A stretch of DNA of 64,000 bases from Bacillus marasmi (GTDB lineage Bacteria; Bacillota; Bacilli; Bacillales; Cytobacillaceae). The DNA lies in contig NZ_LR656171.1 of the NCBI RefSeq assembly GCF_902168435.1, forward strand, positions 1-64,000, written 5' to 3'. Under the pieces are notes generated by a model. It worked only from the letters and a program-made list of their open reading frames with translations. It did not search any database and was not told the origin of the DNA. Position numbers and translations under genes: made by a program. Positions within the stretch are counted from its first letter, which is position 1, and the number at the start of each line of letters is the position of its first letter. Shown here piece by piece: positions 33,623 through 43,524 of this stretch.

Positions 33623-35266
33623 TTATTTAAGTACGTTCAATACTTTTTCAGCATTTTCTCGAAGCTTAAACTTCTGGATTTTTCCAGATGCTGTCATTGG
33701 GAATGAGTCACAAAACTCAATATATCTAGGAATCTTAAAGCGTGAGATTTTCCCCTTACAGTATTCTTTGATTTCTTCAACAGTAGCAGTTTCGCCTTCT
33801 TTTAATTGAACCCAAGCCATGACTTCCTCACCGAATTTCGGATCTGGAACACCAACAACTTGAACATCAAGTACTTTTGGATGTGTATATAAAAATTCTT
33901 CGATTTCACGCGGGTAAATATTTTCACCGCCACGAATGATCATGTCTTTCAGACGACCAGTGATTTTGCAGTAGCCGTTTTCATCCATTTCAGCGATATC
34001 ACCAGTATGCAACCAGCCTTCTTCATCAATAGCATCTTGAGTTGCACCAGGATTTTTATAATATCCCTTCATCACATGGTAGCCTCTTGTGCAAAGCTCA
34101 CCTGAAACTCCGTACGGAACTTCTTCATTAGTTGTTGGATCAACGATTTTCACTTCGACCTCCGGCATAGCCCTACCAACTGATGCAACACGTAAATGAA
34201 GTGGATCATTCGTTCTTGTCATCGTAATTCCTGGAGAAGATTCAGTTTGACCATAAGTGATGGTAATTTCACTTGCTCCCATTGTTTCTGTTACAGCTTT
34301 CATGACTTCTTCCGGGCAAGTGGAGCCAGCCATAATTCCTGTTCGCAATGAAGATAAGTCAAATTTTGAGAATTCAGGATGATTTAATTCAGCAATAAAC
34401 ATCGTTGGAACTCCGTGTAATGCCGTACATTTTTCAGCTTCAACAGCTTTTAATACTTCTAACGGAGAGAATTCTTGAACAGGAACCATTGTTGCCCCTA
34501 CTGTTACACAAGTGAGAGTTCCAAGTACGCATCCAAAGCAATGGAAGAACGGTACTGGAATACACATGCGATCCTCATGCGTTAAATTCATACATGCAGC
34601 TACGTTCACTGCATTATTTACTAGGTTACTATGGGTGAGCATAACCCCTTTAGGAAATCCGGTTGTTCCTGATGTATATTGCATATTGATTACATCATCT
34701 GCCTCAAGTGTAGACATTCTTGCATCTAGTTGTTCCTCGGTGATTTCATTTGACATTTCTAAGAGATCAGACCAGTTGAACATACCTGGGTAGCGTTTTT
34801 CACTTAACACAATGACATTTTTTAAGAATGGAAGCTTCTCTGATTTTAATTGACCTGGTTCTGAAGTCTTCAATTCAGGAACAATCTCGTAAAGTGTATC
34901 GATATAAGAGGTTCCGCGATACTCTTCCATCAAAACTAAGGTAGTAGAGTCCGATTGTTTTAATAGGTATTCTAGTTCTGCTGATTGATAGCTAGTATTA
35001 ACTGTAACTAGAACAGCACCCATTTTTCCTGTAGCAAATTGAGTTGTAACCCATTCAGGATAATTCGTTGACCAAATCGCCATATGATCGCCCTTATCTA
35101 AACCGAGCTTCATATATCCTCTTGCGACTTTCCGACAAAGCTCATCAAACTGCTTATACGTATAACGGAGATTACGATCTGGATAAACCAACGCTTCATG
35201 GTCTGGTCTTTCCTTCGCAACCTTTTCAAGCAATTTACCAACCGAAATCTTTAAAATCTCACCCAT
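33623..35266 (-). CDS. yngI: Acyl-CoA synthetase (YngI)
   Basis: 547 residues of the adenylate-forming family. The P-loop YTSGTTGFPKG near residue 192 is canonical, with YGQTE, TGDIAEMD and the catalytic Lys in MTASGKIQK near the C-terminus. Between isovaleryl-CoA dehydrogenase and methylcrotonyl-CoA carboxylase genes it may activate isovalerate or a related short branched acid. GAGGTGG precedes the ATG by nine bases; a 21-base gap separates it from yngH. Confidence 0.9.
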   Translation of the reverse strand: MGEILKISVGKLLEKVAKERPDHEALVYPDRNLRYTYKQFDELCRKVARGYMKLGLDKGDHMAIWSTNYPEWVTTQFATGKMGAVLVTVNTSYQSAELEYLLKQSDSTTLVLMEEYRGTSYIDTLYEIVPELKTSEPGQLKSEKLPFLKNVIVLSEKRYPGMFNWSDLLEMSNEITEEQLDARMSTLEADDVINMQYTSGTTGFPKGVMLTHSNLVNNAVNVAACMNLTHEDRMCIPVPFFHCFGCVLGTLTCVTVGATMVPVQEFSPLEVLKAVEAEKCTALHGVPTMFIAELNHPEFSKFDLSSLRTGIMAGSTCPEEVMKAVTETMGASEITITYGQTESSPGITMTRTNDPLHLRVASVGRAMPEVEVKIVDPTTNEEVPYGVSGELCTRGYHVMKGYYKNPGATQDAIDEEGWLHTGDIAEMDENGYCKITGRLKDMIIRGGENIYPREIEEFLYTHPKVLDVQVVGVPDPKFGEEVMAWVQLKEGETATVEEIKEYCKGKISRFKIPRYIEFCDSFPMTASGKIQKFKLRENAEKVLNVLK

Positions 35267-35356
35267 TTTGAAGTTCCACCTCTTATTTAAATTTTTTATT
35301 TAGATTGAAAAAATTTATAGTTTTCGCAACCTTATGGATGCTTAAGACATAAGAGA

Positions 35357-36496
35357 TTAACAGCCAATTTGTTTCGCAATTACCATGCGTTGAACTTCAG
35401 ATGTACCTTCACCAATTTCAAGCAATTTCGCATCACGGAAGAAGCGTTCTACTTGGTATTCCTTCATGTAGCCATAACCTCCGTGGATTTGTACTGCTTG
35501 ATCACAAACCTTCATGCAGATTTCAGAAGCAAATAGCTTTGCATATGCTGCTTCTTTTTTGAAGTTTTTACCTTGGTCTTTCAACCATGCCGCTTTATAA
35601 ACTGCTGTTCTAGCAAGATCGATATACATTGCCATATCTGCTAATTTAAATTGGATTGCTTGGAAGTTTGATAAGCTTTTACCGAATTGTTTTCTTTCTT
35701 GTGCATATTGAAGCGCTTTCTCAAAAGCCCCTTGAGCAAGACCGACAGCCATTGCACCAATACCGATACGTCCACCATCAAGAGTAGCTAAGAATTGTTT
35801 GTAGCCATTTCCTTCTACTCCTAAAAGGTTTTCTTTTGGAATGCGTACATTTTCCAAAATTAATTCAGTTGTATTAGAAGAGTGAAGACCCATTTTTTCG
35901 TAATTGCTGATGACAGTGAAACCTGGTGCGTCAGTTGGAACGATAAATGCTGAGATTCCGTTAATGCCTTTTGAACGGTCAGTTACCGCTGTTACTGCAA
36001 GATGTTTCGCATAGCTTGCATTCGTAATGAAGCATTTAGAACCGTTAAGCACCCACTCATCACCATCAAGTACTGCAGTTGTTTGAGTACCAGATGCGTC
36101 AGATCCAGCATTTGGCTCAGTTAATCCAAAAGCTCCGAAAGATTCGCCTGTACAAATTGGAGTTAAGTATTTTTGCTTTTGTTCATGTGTACCAAATAAG
36201 TTAAGTGGAGCTCCGCCTAGTGAGATATGAGCGGAATATGTAATCCCTGTTGACCCACATACACGGCTTAATTCTTCAACGACGATTGCAAAGCTTGTTG
36301 TATCGGCATCGCCACCACCATATTCTTCTGAGAATGGAAGACCCATGATACCTAGTTCAGACAATTTCGCAAAAATCTCTTTCGGGAATTCTCCTGTACG
36401 GTCACGATCGTCGGCACCTGGTGCAACCTCTGCTTCTGCAAAATCACGAATAAGTTTACGGATCATTTCTTGTTCTTTTGTTAATTCAAAGTTCAT
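35357..36496 (-). CDS. yngJ: Acyl-CoA dehydrogenase (YngJ, isovaleryl-CoA type)
   Basis: 379 residues and first gene of the operon. FGLTEPNAGSDA and WVLNGSKCFITNA are the family signatures, and IGEGTSEVQR near the C-terminus retains the Glu seen in short-chain enzymes. By position it makes 3-methylcrotonyl-CoA from isovaleryl-CoA and passes electrons to ETF. In B. subtilis the yng operon is expressed in the mother cell during sporulation. GGGG(A)TG precedes the ATG. The 301-base gap to the divergent regulator holds the promoters of both. Confidence 0.9.
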   Translation of the reverse strand: MNFELTKEQEMIRKLIRDFAEAEVAPGADDRDRTGEFPKEIFAKLSELGIMGLPFSEEYGGGDADTTSFAIVVEELSRVCGSTGITYSAHISLGGAPLNLFGTHEQKQKYLTPICTGESFGAFGLTEPNAGSDASGTQTTAVLDGDEWVLNGSKCFITNASYAKHLAVTAVTDRSKGINGISAFIVPTDAPGFTVISNYEKMGLHSSNTTELILENVRIPKENLLGVEGNGYKQFLATLDGGRIGIGAMAVGLAQGAFEKALQYAQERKQFGKSLSNFQAIQFKLADMAMYIDLARTAVYKAAWLKDQGKNFKKEAAYAKLFASEICMKVCDQAVQIHGGYGYMKEYQVERFFRDAKLLEIGEGTSEVQRMVIAKQIGC

Positions 36497-36797
36497 CTAT
36501 TTACATCCCCTTTTTCTTAATATTCTGACTTCTTTCGACATAATCTCGCATATTGTAGCAAAATAATAATATCTCCTAATGAAAACGATAAAGGATTTTG
36601 TCAAAACACCTCACAAATCCTTATATATCAACTCCTTTCTTTATTTTCAAAACTTTCTTATAATTATAACAATTAGAAATTAGAATACTATGTTTAATCC
36701 TCTGAATATATTTTCAGAATTTTGTGTAATTTACACAAAAATGAATTTTAGTAAAAATATGTAATATAAATACCACAACAGATAAGGATGATAGAAT
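36497..36797. promoter_or_regulatory. Divergent promoter region between yngJ and the GAF/PucR regulator
   Basis: AT-rich, no gene. It contains the leader of yngJ on the minus strand and the AAGGATGA site for the regulator at 36784-36791. I could not identify a convincing consensus promoter or a single clear operator by eye. Confidence 0.4.
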
Positions 36798-38621
36798 TTG
36801 CAAGATACGTTAACACACCGTCAGTTGAAGTCATTAATCCATGTTTCCAACGTCATTAACTCGTCATTCGATATCGATACGATTATTGATTCCATTATGA
36901 TTGAAACGATTTCTGTTGTTGAGGCAGCAGGTGGAGGCTCTTTTTGGTTATATAATAAAGAAGAAGACTACCTCGTTGCCCAGTCCGCACAAGGAAATTT
37001 TTATCCGCATATTTTCAGACAAATTCGTCTTAAACCGGGCGAGTCTATGACTGGTATGACATTTGCTGCTGAAAGAGGACTTCATTACCCAAATGCTGAG
37101 GAAATCAAAAAAGCGCTGACAACATTAAAACCTCATAATCGAGAATTATTAGATCAGTCTATTGCCAATAACTTTCATTTCACGTCGGTCATCTCTTCTC
37201 CTATTAAATTAAAAGGTGAATGTATCGGTGTCATTACATTAGATTCGTTTCAAGATTCGTTAACATTTAAACAAGAGGATATTAATTTACTAGAGGCTAT
37301 CGCCCATCAGGCGGCCATTGCCCTAGATAAATCAAGCCTTTATCAGGAAAAAGAAAAAACGGTACAAATGCTAACTAAATCTATCGACGCTCATACCAAT
37401 CTAGCTAATCTCGTATTAAACGGTGAAGGCTTACAATCAATTATGAGCTATATCCAAAGTACAATTGGTGAACCAACATTCCTATTTGATGATCTAGGTG
37501 AGTTAATCGCTTCAGCTTATGATTCTTCACTTTCACCAGATGCTCTGAATTACATAAAGCTGCAAGCAATCCAATTTATCCTTTCAATTGAAAATTCTCG
37601 TTCAGTAACAGATATCGAATTGTATGGAGAATCATATCAACTCATTGCCTTATCACTTGGCTCAAAACCTAAGAATTTAGGGATTTTGTTAATTTTATCC
37701 AAAAAGCGAATGGCTCAGCTTGATATTGCAGCTCTAGAGCATGCCTGTACCGTTATTTCTTTAGAGCTTGTAAAGGAGCAGGCAATATTCGATACGCAGC
37801 AGAGATTACGCGGGGATTTTGTCAGCAAGCTTTTATCCGGACAAATGGATGAAACCTTGCTGCAAAGAGCGAAAAATTTAAATTTAGATCCAAATCGAAA
37901 TTATGTAACCTTGATGATTAATTTTGGCGATTCGAATAAGCTTAAAATCAATCGCGAGAATATGATGAGGAACCTCCTTCATTTCGCGAATCAAAATTTC
38001 CTTCAATTTAATCCGCATGGAATGGCCGTTCCAATTGACCAACAAATCGTTGTTCTACTATCATATGATAGCAAGATGTCTGCGTCTTCCATCGTTTCTC
38101 AATTGAAAGCGTTGGCAAAAACGTATTTAAAGGAAATACAAGTTAAATATGACCTTGACGGAACGATTGGAATTGGGCGGGTTAAATCTGGATTAATTTA
38201 TGGTCATCAATCGTTCAAGGATGCAACAAAATGTATTAATTTTATCGAAAACTATCATTTCGAGGACAATGTCCTTTGTTATACCGACCTAGGCGTACAA
38301 CGATTTATTCTGCAAAACTCAGAGGAGGAATTAGTAGATTTTACTCACGAGGTACTGGGCTCACTAATTGAATATGAAAGAACTCGCAAAGCTGAGTTAT
38401 TACAATCCTTGTTTGTATATTTTGATCAAAACCAGAATATCAAGAAAACAGCTGATGCCCTTCATATTCATCCAAACACCTTAAACTACCGTCTAAAGCG
38501 AATCGAAGAAATTCTCTCAGTCGATTTAATGGACAATAAACAAATCTTCAATATTCATTTAGCAATCAATATTTATCAATATGTAAAAGAACGACCAAGC
38601 TTTCAGATGCAAAGCAGCTAA
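36798..38621 (+). CDS. GAF-domain transcriptional regulator with PucR/CdaR-type HTH
   Basis: 607 residues. A GAF domain spans about residues 10-180 (SFWLYNKEED, PGESMTGMTFA, ISSPIKLKGECIGVITLDS), a central region of unknown type follows, and the C-terminus (about 550-600) is a helix-turn-helix of the PucR/CdaR group (TADALHIHPNTLNYRLKRIEE). Such proteins sense a small molecule and activate catabolic genes. Divergent placement next to yngJ makes leucine or isovalerate degradation the likeliest target, which is inference. The start is TTG at 36798. A terminator follows the stop. Confidence 0.85.
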   Translation: MQDTLTHRQLKSLIHVSNVINSSFDIDTIIDSIMIETISVVEAAGGGSFWLYNKEEDYLVAQSAQGNFYPHIFRQIRLKPGESMTGMTFAAERGLHYPNAEEIKKALTTLKPHNRELLDQSIANNFHFTSVISSPIKLKGECIGVITLDSFQDSLTFKQEDINLLEAIAHQAAIALDKSSLYQEKEKTVQMLTKSIDAHTNLANLVLNGEGLQSIMSYIQSTIGEPTFLFDDLGELIASAYDSSLSPDALNYIKLQAIQFILSIENSRSVTDIELYGESYQLIALSLGSKPKNLGILLILSKKRMAQLDIAALEHACTVISLELVKEQAIFDTQQRLRGDFVSKLLSGQMDETLLQRAKNLNLDPNRNYVTLMINFGDSNKLKINRENMMRNLLHFANQNFLQFNPHGMAVPIDQQIVVLLSYDSKMSASSIVSQLKALAKTYLKEIQVKYDLDGTIGIGRVKSGLIYGHQSFKDATKCINFIENYHFEDNVLCYTDLGVQRFILQNSEEELVDFTHEVLGSLIEYERTRKAELLQSLFVYFDQNQNIKKTADALHIHPNTLNYRLKRIEEILSVDLMDNKQIFNIHLAINIYQYVKERPSFQMQSS

Positions 38622-38628
38622 TAGAAAT

Positions 38629-38655
38629 ACTCCAGGATTCATTTTATCCTGGAGT
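38629..38655. terminator. Bidirectional terminator
   Basis: ACTCCAGGAT (38629-38638) pairs with ATCCTGGAGT (38646-38655). It separates the regulator from the converging DmmA-like gene. Confidence 0.85.
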
Positions 38656-38695
38656 GTTTGATTTCTTGCTAGTTAAGTTTTTATTACATACAAAC

Positions 38696-39112
38696 TTACA
38701 AACTGATAAATCCCAAATAAGCATCATGCCTTTTGGAGTAGTGCTTTGAGACTTCTAAAGTTTGACCGCAATGGTGACAGGTAATCACCTTCGCTTCTGT
38801 TTTTTGACTATGCTGATAGCATTTCACACAAAATACTTGCTCTTCCTTATCTCCGAGACCCTTGATGATGATTTCCTCATCTGAAAATCCTGTCGTGACG
38901 GCAAGTCGCTTCAATCTCATGACCAATTCCCATTCGCCGATCAACACTAACTTTGACCCCATAGTAGCATTTTTAAGGATGGGGAGTATATCTTCCTCTG
39001 AAAAATCAGAAACAAGATGGACAGCGCTACTGATCTTTGGCGTTAATTTTTCAATAATATGATCCTTTTGCTTTTTCTGCGAAAGAAAAATCGTTAGCAG
39101 CTCCTGTTTCAC
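38696..39112 (-). CDS. DmmA-family protein (dimethylamine monooxygenase-associated) with zinc ribbon
   Basis: 138 residues. An N-terminal alpha/beta region is followed by a ribbon with C95xxC98 and C112xxC115. Small proteins of this form accompany DUF3445 heme-dependent N-demethylases and are named DmmA family; I recall this association but could not search. Six bases separate its GTG start from the stop of the DUF3445 gene, so the two are translationally linked. It is the last gene of the cluster before the terminator. Confidence 0.7.
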   Translation of the reverse strand: MKQELLTIFLSQKKQKDHIIEKLTPKISSAVHLVSDFSEEDILPILKNATMGSKLVLIGEWELVMRLKRLAVTTGFSDEEIIIKGLGDKEEQVFCVKCYQHSQKTEAKVITCHHCGQTLEVSKHYSKRHDAYLGFISL

Positions 39113-39118
39113 ATTTTC

Positions 39119-40114
39119 TCACCTACTCTCTTGAAGTTTAGAAATTTCTGTTTCTAAATACGCTAATAGTTTTGCTTTATATGAGCTAAACCCCTTATAA
39201 TCTGCCATATATTCCGGTAAATCTAACAATACATGATAAAAACGCTTTAGCCATGCTGGATTTTTCGGTAATTCACACACTGGAAGAAGATGGGTATGAA
39301 TGCTGAATAATATACCATTACTGCCTGGCATTCGGAATAGTCGTTGATCCTCTGTTCTAAGGTGAACAAGCTTGCCGACATTTTGAGGCGAGATTTGATC
39401 CTTTTTCACACCCCATTCGGCATAGGTTTCCGGAAAAGTATCAAGAATTGATTCAACTGTTAACGTCCAATTCAGGCGGGTCCAAGGTTTACCTGCTTCC
39501 ATCTTCATCAAGAACTTCTTCACCTTCTCAGCCATACCACTATCGGAAAAATGAGGGACAGGCGAATGCCATTCAGTAAAGGTCATTCCCGCATCAAAGG
39601 CAATCGACCAATTTGCTGGAAAACAAAGCTGACCAGCATCCATATATAAATCCCCGTCTCTTTGGGATATATAAAATAAATCTTCCTGGACATGTCTTCC
39701 AATAAAATCAAGTGGCTCATAAGGCAATGAAGAGCTGTCGCCAAAAATAAACGCTATGGTTTCATTTAACAAATGATTTACAAAAATCCAGTGATTTCCA
39801 TCTTTTTCAATAGTAAAATAATCGGGGTAATTTGCACATAATTCATCAATGATCATCTCCATGCATTCCCATTGAGCCTCGAGTGAATGTGAAAATGATT
39901 GATAGGATCGATGGTGTACAGTAGTAAGTAAGTGACGTTTTATCCCGATTTCAGCAAAGTACTCTGGAGTGATTGTAACAATTTGACCAGATTCCAAGCT
40001 GACAGAGTTATTTGAGTAACGATAGGAATCACTTTTAAACGGGAAGGGGAATCTAGTAATCTGCGGCTGCTCATTTTTAATCACGATAGAATTGACAATT
40101 TCCGAATTTACCAT
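39119..40114 (-). CDS. Heme-dependent oxidative N-demethylase (DUF3445)
   Basis: 331 residues of the DUF3445 family, whose characterised members (DmmD of dimethylamine monooxygenase; fungal HODM) use heme to remove methyl groups from secondary amines. Motifs visible are LDFIGRHVQEDLFYI near 138, CFPANWSIAFDAG near 164, and LFRMPGSNGILFSIHTHLLP near 260 with candidate His ligands. GAGAGGAG lies eight bases before the ATG at 40112-40114. Neighbouring genes for an ammonium-type transporter and a flavin supply suit a methylated-amine role, but the substrate is unproved. Confidence 0.8.
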   Translation of the reverse strand: MVNSEIVNSIVIKNEQPQITRFPFPFKSDSYRYSNNSVSLESGQIVTITPEYFAEIGIKRHLLTTVHHRSYQSFSHSLEAQWECMEMIIDELCANYPDYFTIEKDGNHWIFVNHLLNETIAFIFGDSSSLPYEPLDFIGRHVQEDLFYISQRDGDLYMDAGQLCFPANWSIAFDAGMTFTEWHSPVPHFSDSGMAEKVKKFLMKMEAGKPWTRLNWTLTVESILDTFPETYAEWGVKKDQISPQNVGKLVHLRTEDQRLFRMPGSNGILFSIHTHLLPVCELPKNPAWLKRFYHVLLDLPEYMADYKGFSSYKAKLLAYLETEISKLQESR

Positions 40115-40186
40115 CGATATACTCCTCTCATACAAACTTTTTGGTTAATTTTTTAAAAGTCACTATACAGAAACGGTCTTAACCTC

Positions 40187-40723
40187 TTATCCTTGAACTG
40201 ACCAGCCCATAAGGACATCTGCTTCCATATACCTCTTTTGTGAAGTGAGCCTGCGGATGCGACTTGAGGAAATTGCCTCTCCTTGTTGACATCTAACAGG
40301 ACTAACCACTTGAACCTCATATTTCTCCTTCAGGGTTTGAATATCGCCCCGCTTATTTTTTCCGAAGTGGAAATCAGGACCTGACCAGATTTCCACCGGC
40401 ATAAACTGACTTAATTCATGAAGAAAACTCTCAGCAGAACGATTTACATACTGTTCATTAAAGGGTGCCACCACTGTATGGTCAACACCAAGTAATTCTA
40501 ATCTACTAAGCTTTTCATAAATCGTTGTTAATGGTTGAACTCCTTGAAATAATACCTTTGGTGGAGGATCAAATGTATACACAACTAACGGAACACCGAG
40601 GCTGTTTGCTCGGCATTTCGCCCCATTAATTAATGCTTGATGTCCTAAATGGACCCCATCAAGAGCTCCAACCGTCACGATTGATGAAAATAGATGCAAC
40701 GCATGAACTGGATGTATCTGCAT
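40187..40723 (-). CDS. Stand-alone FAD synthetase domain (RibF N-terminal type)
   Basis: 178 residues. VGALDGVHLGHQAL near residue 17 is the nucleotidyl-transferase motif (usual form GxFDGVHxGH, here Leu for Phe), and SSSRIRRL near 150 is the second. This covers only the FMN adenylyltransferase half of bifunctional RibF; the riboflavin kinase half is absent. Its place among flavoenzyme genes suggests dedicated FAD supply. Two ATG codons are adjacent; the second, five bases from GGGGGG, is preferred. Confidence 0.78.
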   Translation of the reverse strand: MQIHPVHALHLFSSIVTVGALDGVHLGHQALINGAKCRANSLGVPLVVYTFDPPPKVLFQGVQPLTTIYEKLSRLELLGVDHTVVAPFNEQYVNRSAESFLHELSQFMPVEIWSGPDFHFGKNKRGDIQTLKEKYEVQVVSPVRCQQGEAISSSRIRRLTSQKRYMEADVLMGWSVQG

Positions 40724-40754
40724 CATTTCCCCCCTTGCTTCTACTTACTTTCTT

Positions 40755-42146
40755 TTATCCACTGATTGGCTGATCGGGCATGATACCAGGTTTTGTTGTT
40801 GGTATGTTTGCTGTTGTTGGTTGCGTAGTAAGATTATAGGCTAGTTCCTCATGGACACTCAGATCAAGGCCAAGCAATTCTTCTTTTTCAGAAACACGTA
40901 AAGGCGTAAATAGACTGATGAATTTTAAAATTAAAAAGGTTCCCACTGTAGCGAGTGCTAATGTCACTCCAATTCCCGTTAGCTGATGAAGCACCTGCTC
41001 CGGATTACCATAGAACAAACCGTTTCCACCAGCAGGATTTACATCTTTTGTCGCAAAGAAGCCAGTTAATAATGCCCCCCAAATTCCACCAAGTCCGTGA
41101 ACCCCAAATGCATCCAAGGTATCATCATATTTGAACTTAGCTTTGATAAAGTTAACTCCGTAATAACAGACCATCCCACCAGTAAAGCCGATAATTATCG
41201 CAGATAAAACCGTTACATAGCCTGCTGCTGGTGTAATCGCAACTAACCCTGAAATGGCACCAGTTGCTGCTCCGACTAAAGTTGGGCGTTTTCGTATTAT
41301 CCATTCAACAACTAACCATCCAAGTCCACCAGCACTTGCTGCCACTTGGGTGTTAGCCACTGCAAGAGAGGCCAAGCCGCCAGAAGCAAGGGCACTGCCG
41401 CCATTAAAGGTCAGCCAGCCGAACCATAGTGTTGCTGCACCGATTAGAAACAACACGATGTTGTGAGGTGCTCCTTTATTTTTCCGATGTCTTGGTCCAA
41501 TCATCAGCGCTGCTACCAATGCACTTACACCAGACAACACATGGACAACTGTACCGCCGGCAAAATCCAATTCACCGATTCCTGAGAGCCAACCTCCCCC
41601 CCAAACCCAATGAGCCATTGGGGCATATATAAAAGTTGGCCAAAGAATCGCAAATAGGATCCAAGCTGGAAATGAAATTCTCCCAGCAATACCACCTGAG
41701 ACGATTGCCACAGTAATGGCTGCAAACAAGGTTTGGAATATCGCAAATAAATAATGAGGAATTGTTAAAGTTCCAAAGGTTGCTTCCGTACCGACATTGT
41801 TAAAGCCAAGATAATCTAGTCCTCCAATGATACCGTTAATATCTGTACCATATGTAAGACTGTAGCCCCAGAGTACCCATACAATCGTGACCACCAGGAG
41901 ACTAACAAAGCTATGCATCATCGTCGACACTACATTCTTTTCGCTAACTAAACCGCCATAGAAAAGGGCGAGGCCGGGAATATGCATAAACATCACAATT
42001 GCTGTTGCTGCGAAAATCCAAGTAGTATCACCAGTATCTACTGTGACACTTTCCCCTTGTGCCAAAGCTCCGATTGGAAACAGAAACAAAACGCCAAAGG
42101 TTAGCATGAGTAACAGCGAGAATTTTCCTTTTAATAAATTCCTCAT
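40755..42146 (-). CDS. amt: Ammonium transporter (Amt family)
   Basis: 463 residues: a signal-like hydrophobic N-terminus, then eleven membrane segments. Amt hallmarks are FYGGLVSEKNVVS, the phenylalanine/histidine pore region, DFAGGTVVHVLSG with one twin-His and FGVHGLGGIWG with the other. It conducts ammonium and, in this family, also methylammonium. No GlnK/PII gene is beside it. Its position inside the N-demethylase cluster suggests uptake of methylammonium or recovery of released ammonium. GAAAGGGG precedes the ATG. Confidence 0.92.
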   Translation of the reverse strand: MRNLLKGKFSLLLMLTFGVLFLFPIGALAQGESVTVDTGDTTWIFAATAIVMFMHIPGLALFYGGLVSEKNVVSTMMHSFVSLLVVTIVWVLWGYSLTYGTDINGIIGGLDYLGFNNVGTEATFGTLTIPHYLFAIFQTLFAAITVAIVSGGIAGRISFPAWILFAILWPTFIYAPMAHWVWGGGWLSGIGELDFAGGTVVHVLSGVSALVAALMIGPRHRKNKGAPHNIVLFLIGAATLWFGWLTFNGGSALASGGLASLAVANTQVAASAGGLGWLVVEWIIRKRPTLVGAATGAISGLVAITPAAGYVTVLSAIIIGFTGGMVCYYGVNFIKAKFKYDDTLDAFGVHGLGGIWGALLTGFFATKDVNPAGGNGLFYGNPEQVLHQLTGIGVTLALATVGTFLILKFISLFTPLRVSEKEELLGLDLSVHEELAYNLTTQPTTANIPTTKPGIMPDQPISG

Positions 42147-42206
42147 TGTAATCCCCTTTCTTAAAAATAGTCATTGGCAGTTGTTTTTTTAAAAATGGGA
42201 TGACCC

Positions 42207-43427
42207 CTATTCTAGCCATGGCACTTCAATTAAAGTTCGACCAATCCATTCACGCAAAATTTCATTTGTTGGTCCCATTAATGCTCCAGCACGGCCGTCA
42301 CGGACAAACTTTTCAATTTGACCAGTTAAATAGCCTCTTCCTCCTGAAATTTGCATCGCTTGATTGGTCACGCCAATTACCATATCTGCCGCTAATGTTT
42401 TCAACTCCCATAGCGGATACAAGCAAGTAGAAAGTTCTTCTCCACTCGCTAAGACACGATCCATCTCCTCCGTTACCCTAAACAGCATACTTCTCGCACA
42501 ATCAATTTGGATTTGCGCTTTAGCTAGTTCATGTCTTATGACTTGATACCCTGTAACAGCAGAACCTGTGTCAGCATGAACCTTTGTCTTAGCTCCTTTT
42601 AACGCAGCATTCAGTGCGCCTTGAGCAATGCCAATCCAGCAGGCTGATGTTCCCAATAGAAACAACGGGTCGATGACATTATCGTTGTAATAAAGCATTC
42701 CACCCTCTGTGCCAATTCGATTTTCACTAGGCACATAGACGTCCCTAAATGTCATTGGACCACTTGAGTTTCCGCGCAATCCCATTGCTGAATATGGGAA
42801 ATAGTTGACACCATCCTGATTTTTATCTACAAGCAAAAACATTAGTTTATCCTCATTTTTACTATCTTGTGAACTAGTGCAAACAATATACCAATCCGCT
42901 TCACCGGCGCTTGTGACGAAGGATTTATCAGCATTTAACACATACCCCTGTCCCATGCGAGGTGCAGAACTCACCACATTCCAAAAATGTCCACCAGTTG
43001 CTGGTTCACTGAAGGCTAGTGCGCCAATTTCCCCGTTCAAAACACCAGGTATAAATCGCTTACGCTGTTCTTTTGTACCCGCTGAATAAAGGGTTTGAAC
43101 AGCCGCATTGTGCATAACCCAACACATGGTTGAAGATGCACAATACTGGGCGAAGCTTTCTGCTAAAACCGCAAAGCCTGTGATCCCTTTACCAAGACCA
43201 CCATCTTCGATTGGAATAGTTACCGCACCCCAGCCAGCATTGGCAATTGCCTTTAGACTTTCAGAAGGATAGCAGCTATTGCGATCAGAAATTTCCGCTC
43301 GCTCCAACAATTCATTCCGACCTAATTCATGTGCTGCCATTTGCAAACTTTCGTATCCAGTTGGACATTTCCACCAACTTGGAATTTCCATTACCCCTTC
43401 TTGATACATTTGATTTTCTACAGCCAT
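42207..43427 (-). CDS. Acyl-CoA dehydrogenase-fold flavoprotein lacking the usual catalytic Glu
   Basis: 406 residues. The N-domain, beta-domain (ALAFSEPATGGHFW, YVLNADKSFVTSAG) and C-domain (MQISGGRGYLTG) follow acyl-CoA dehydrogenases, but the YEGT segment that normally supplies the Glu reads MGPTNEILREW. Loss of that residue is common in ACAD-fold monooxygenases and nitroalkane oxidase-like enzymes, so it may oxidise a non-CoA substrate. AGGGG lies eight bases before the ATG at 43425-43427. It is between a cupin and Amt in the N-demethylase cluster. Confidence 0.78.
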   Translation of the reverse strand: MAVENQMYQEGVMEIPSWWKCPTGYESLQMAAHELGRNELLERAEISDRNSCYPSESLKAIANAGWGAVTIPIEDGGLGKGITGFAVLAESFAQYCASSTMCWVMHNAAVQTLYSAGTKEQRKRFIPGVLNGEIGALAFSEPATGGHFWNVVSSAPRMGQGYVLNADKSFVTSAGEADWYIVCTSSQDSKNEDKLMFLLVDKNQDGVNYFPYSAMGLRGNSSGPMTFRDVYVPSENRIGTEGGMLYYNDNVIDPLFLLGTSACWIGIAQGALNAALKGAKTKVHADTGSAVTGYQVIRHELAKAQIQIDCARSMLFRVTEEMDRVLASGEELSTCLYPLWELKTLAADMVIGVTNQAMQISGGRGYLTGQIEKFVRDGRAGALMGPTNEILREWIGRTLIEVPWLE

Positions 43428-43524
43428 TCTCCTCACCCCTATATAAAAATTTTCCAATCGACCACCCTGTGTTTAATGGCCGATTGGATTCATCACGACA
43501 CCGTAAACGGAAAATTTTTTTAGA

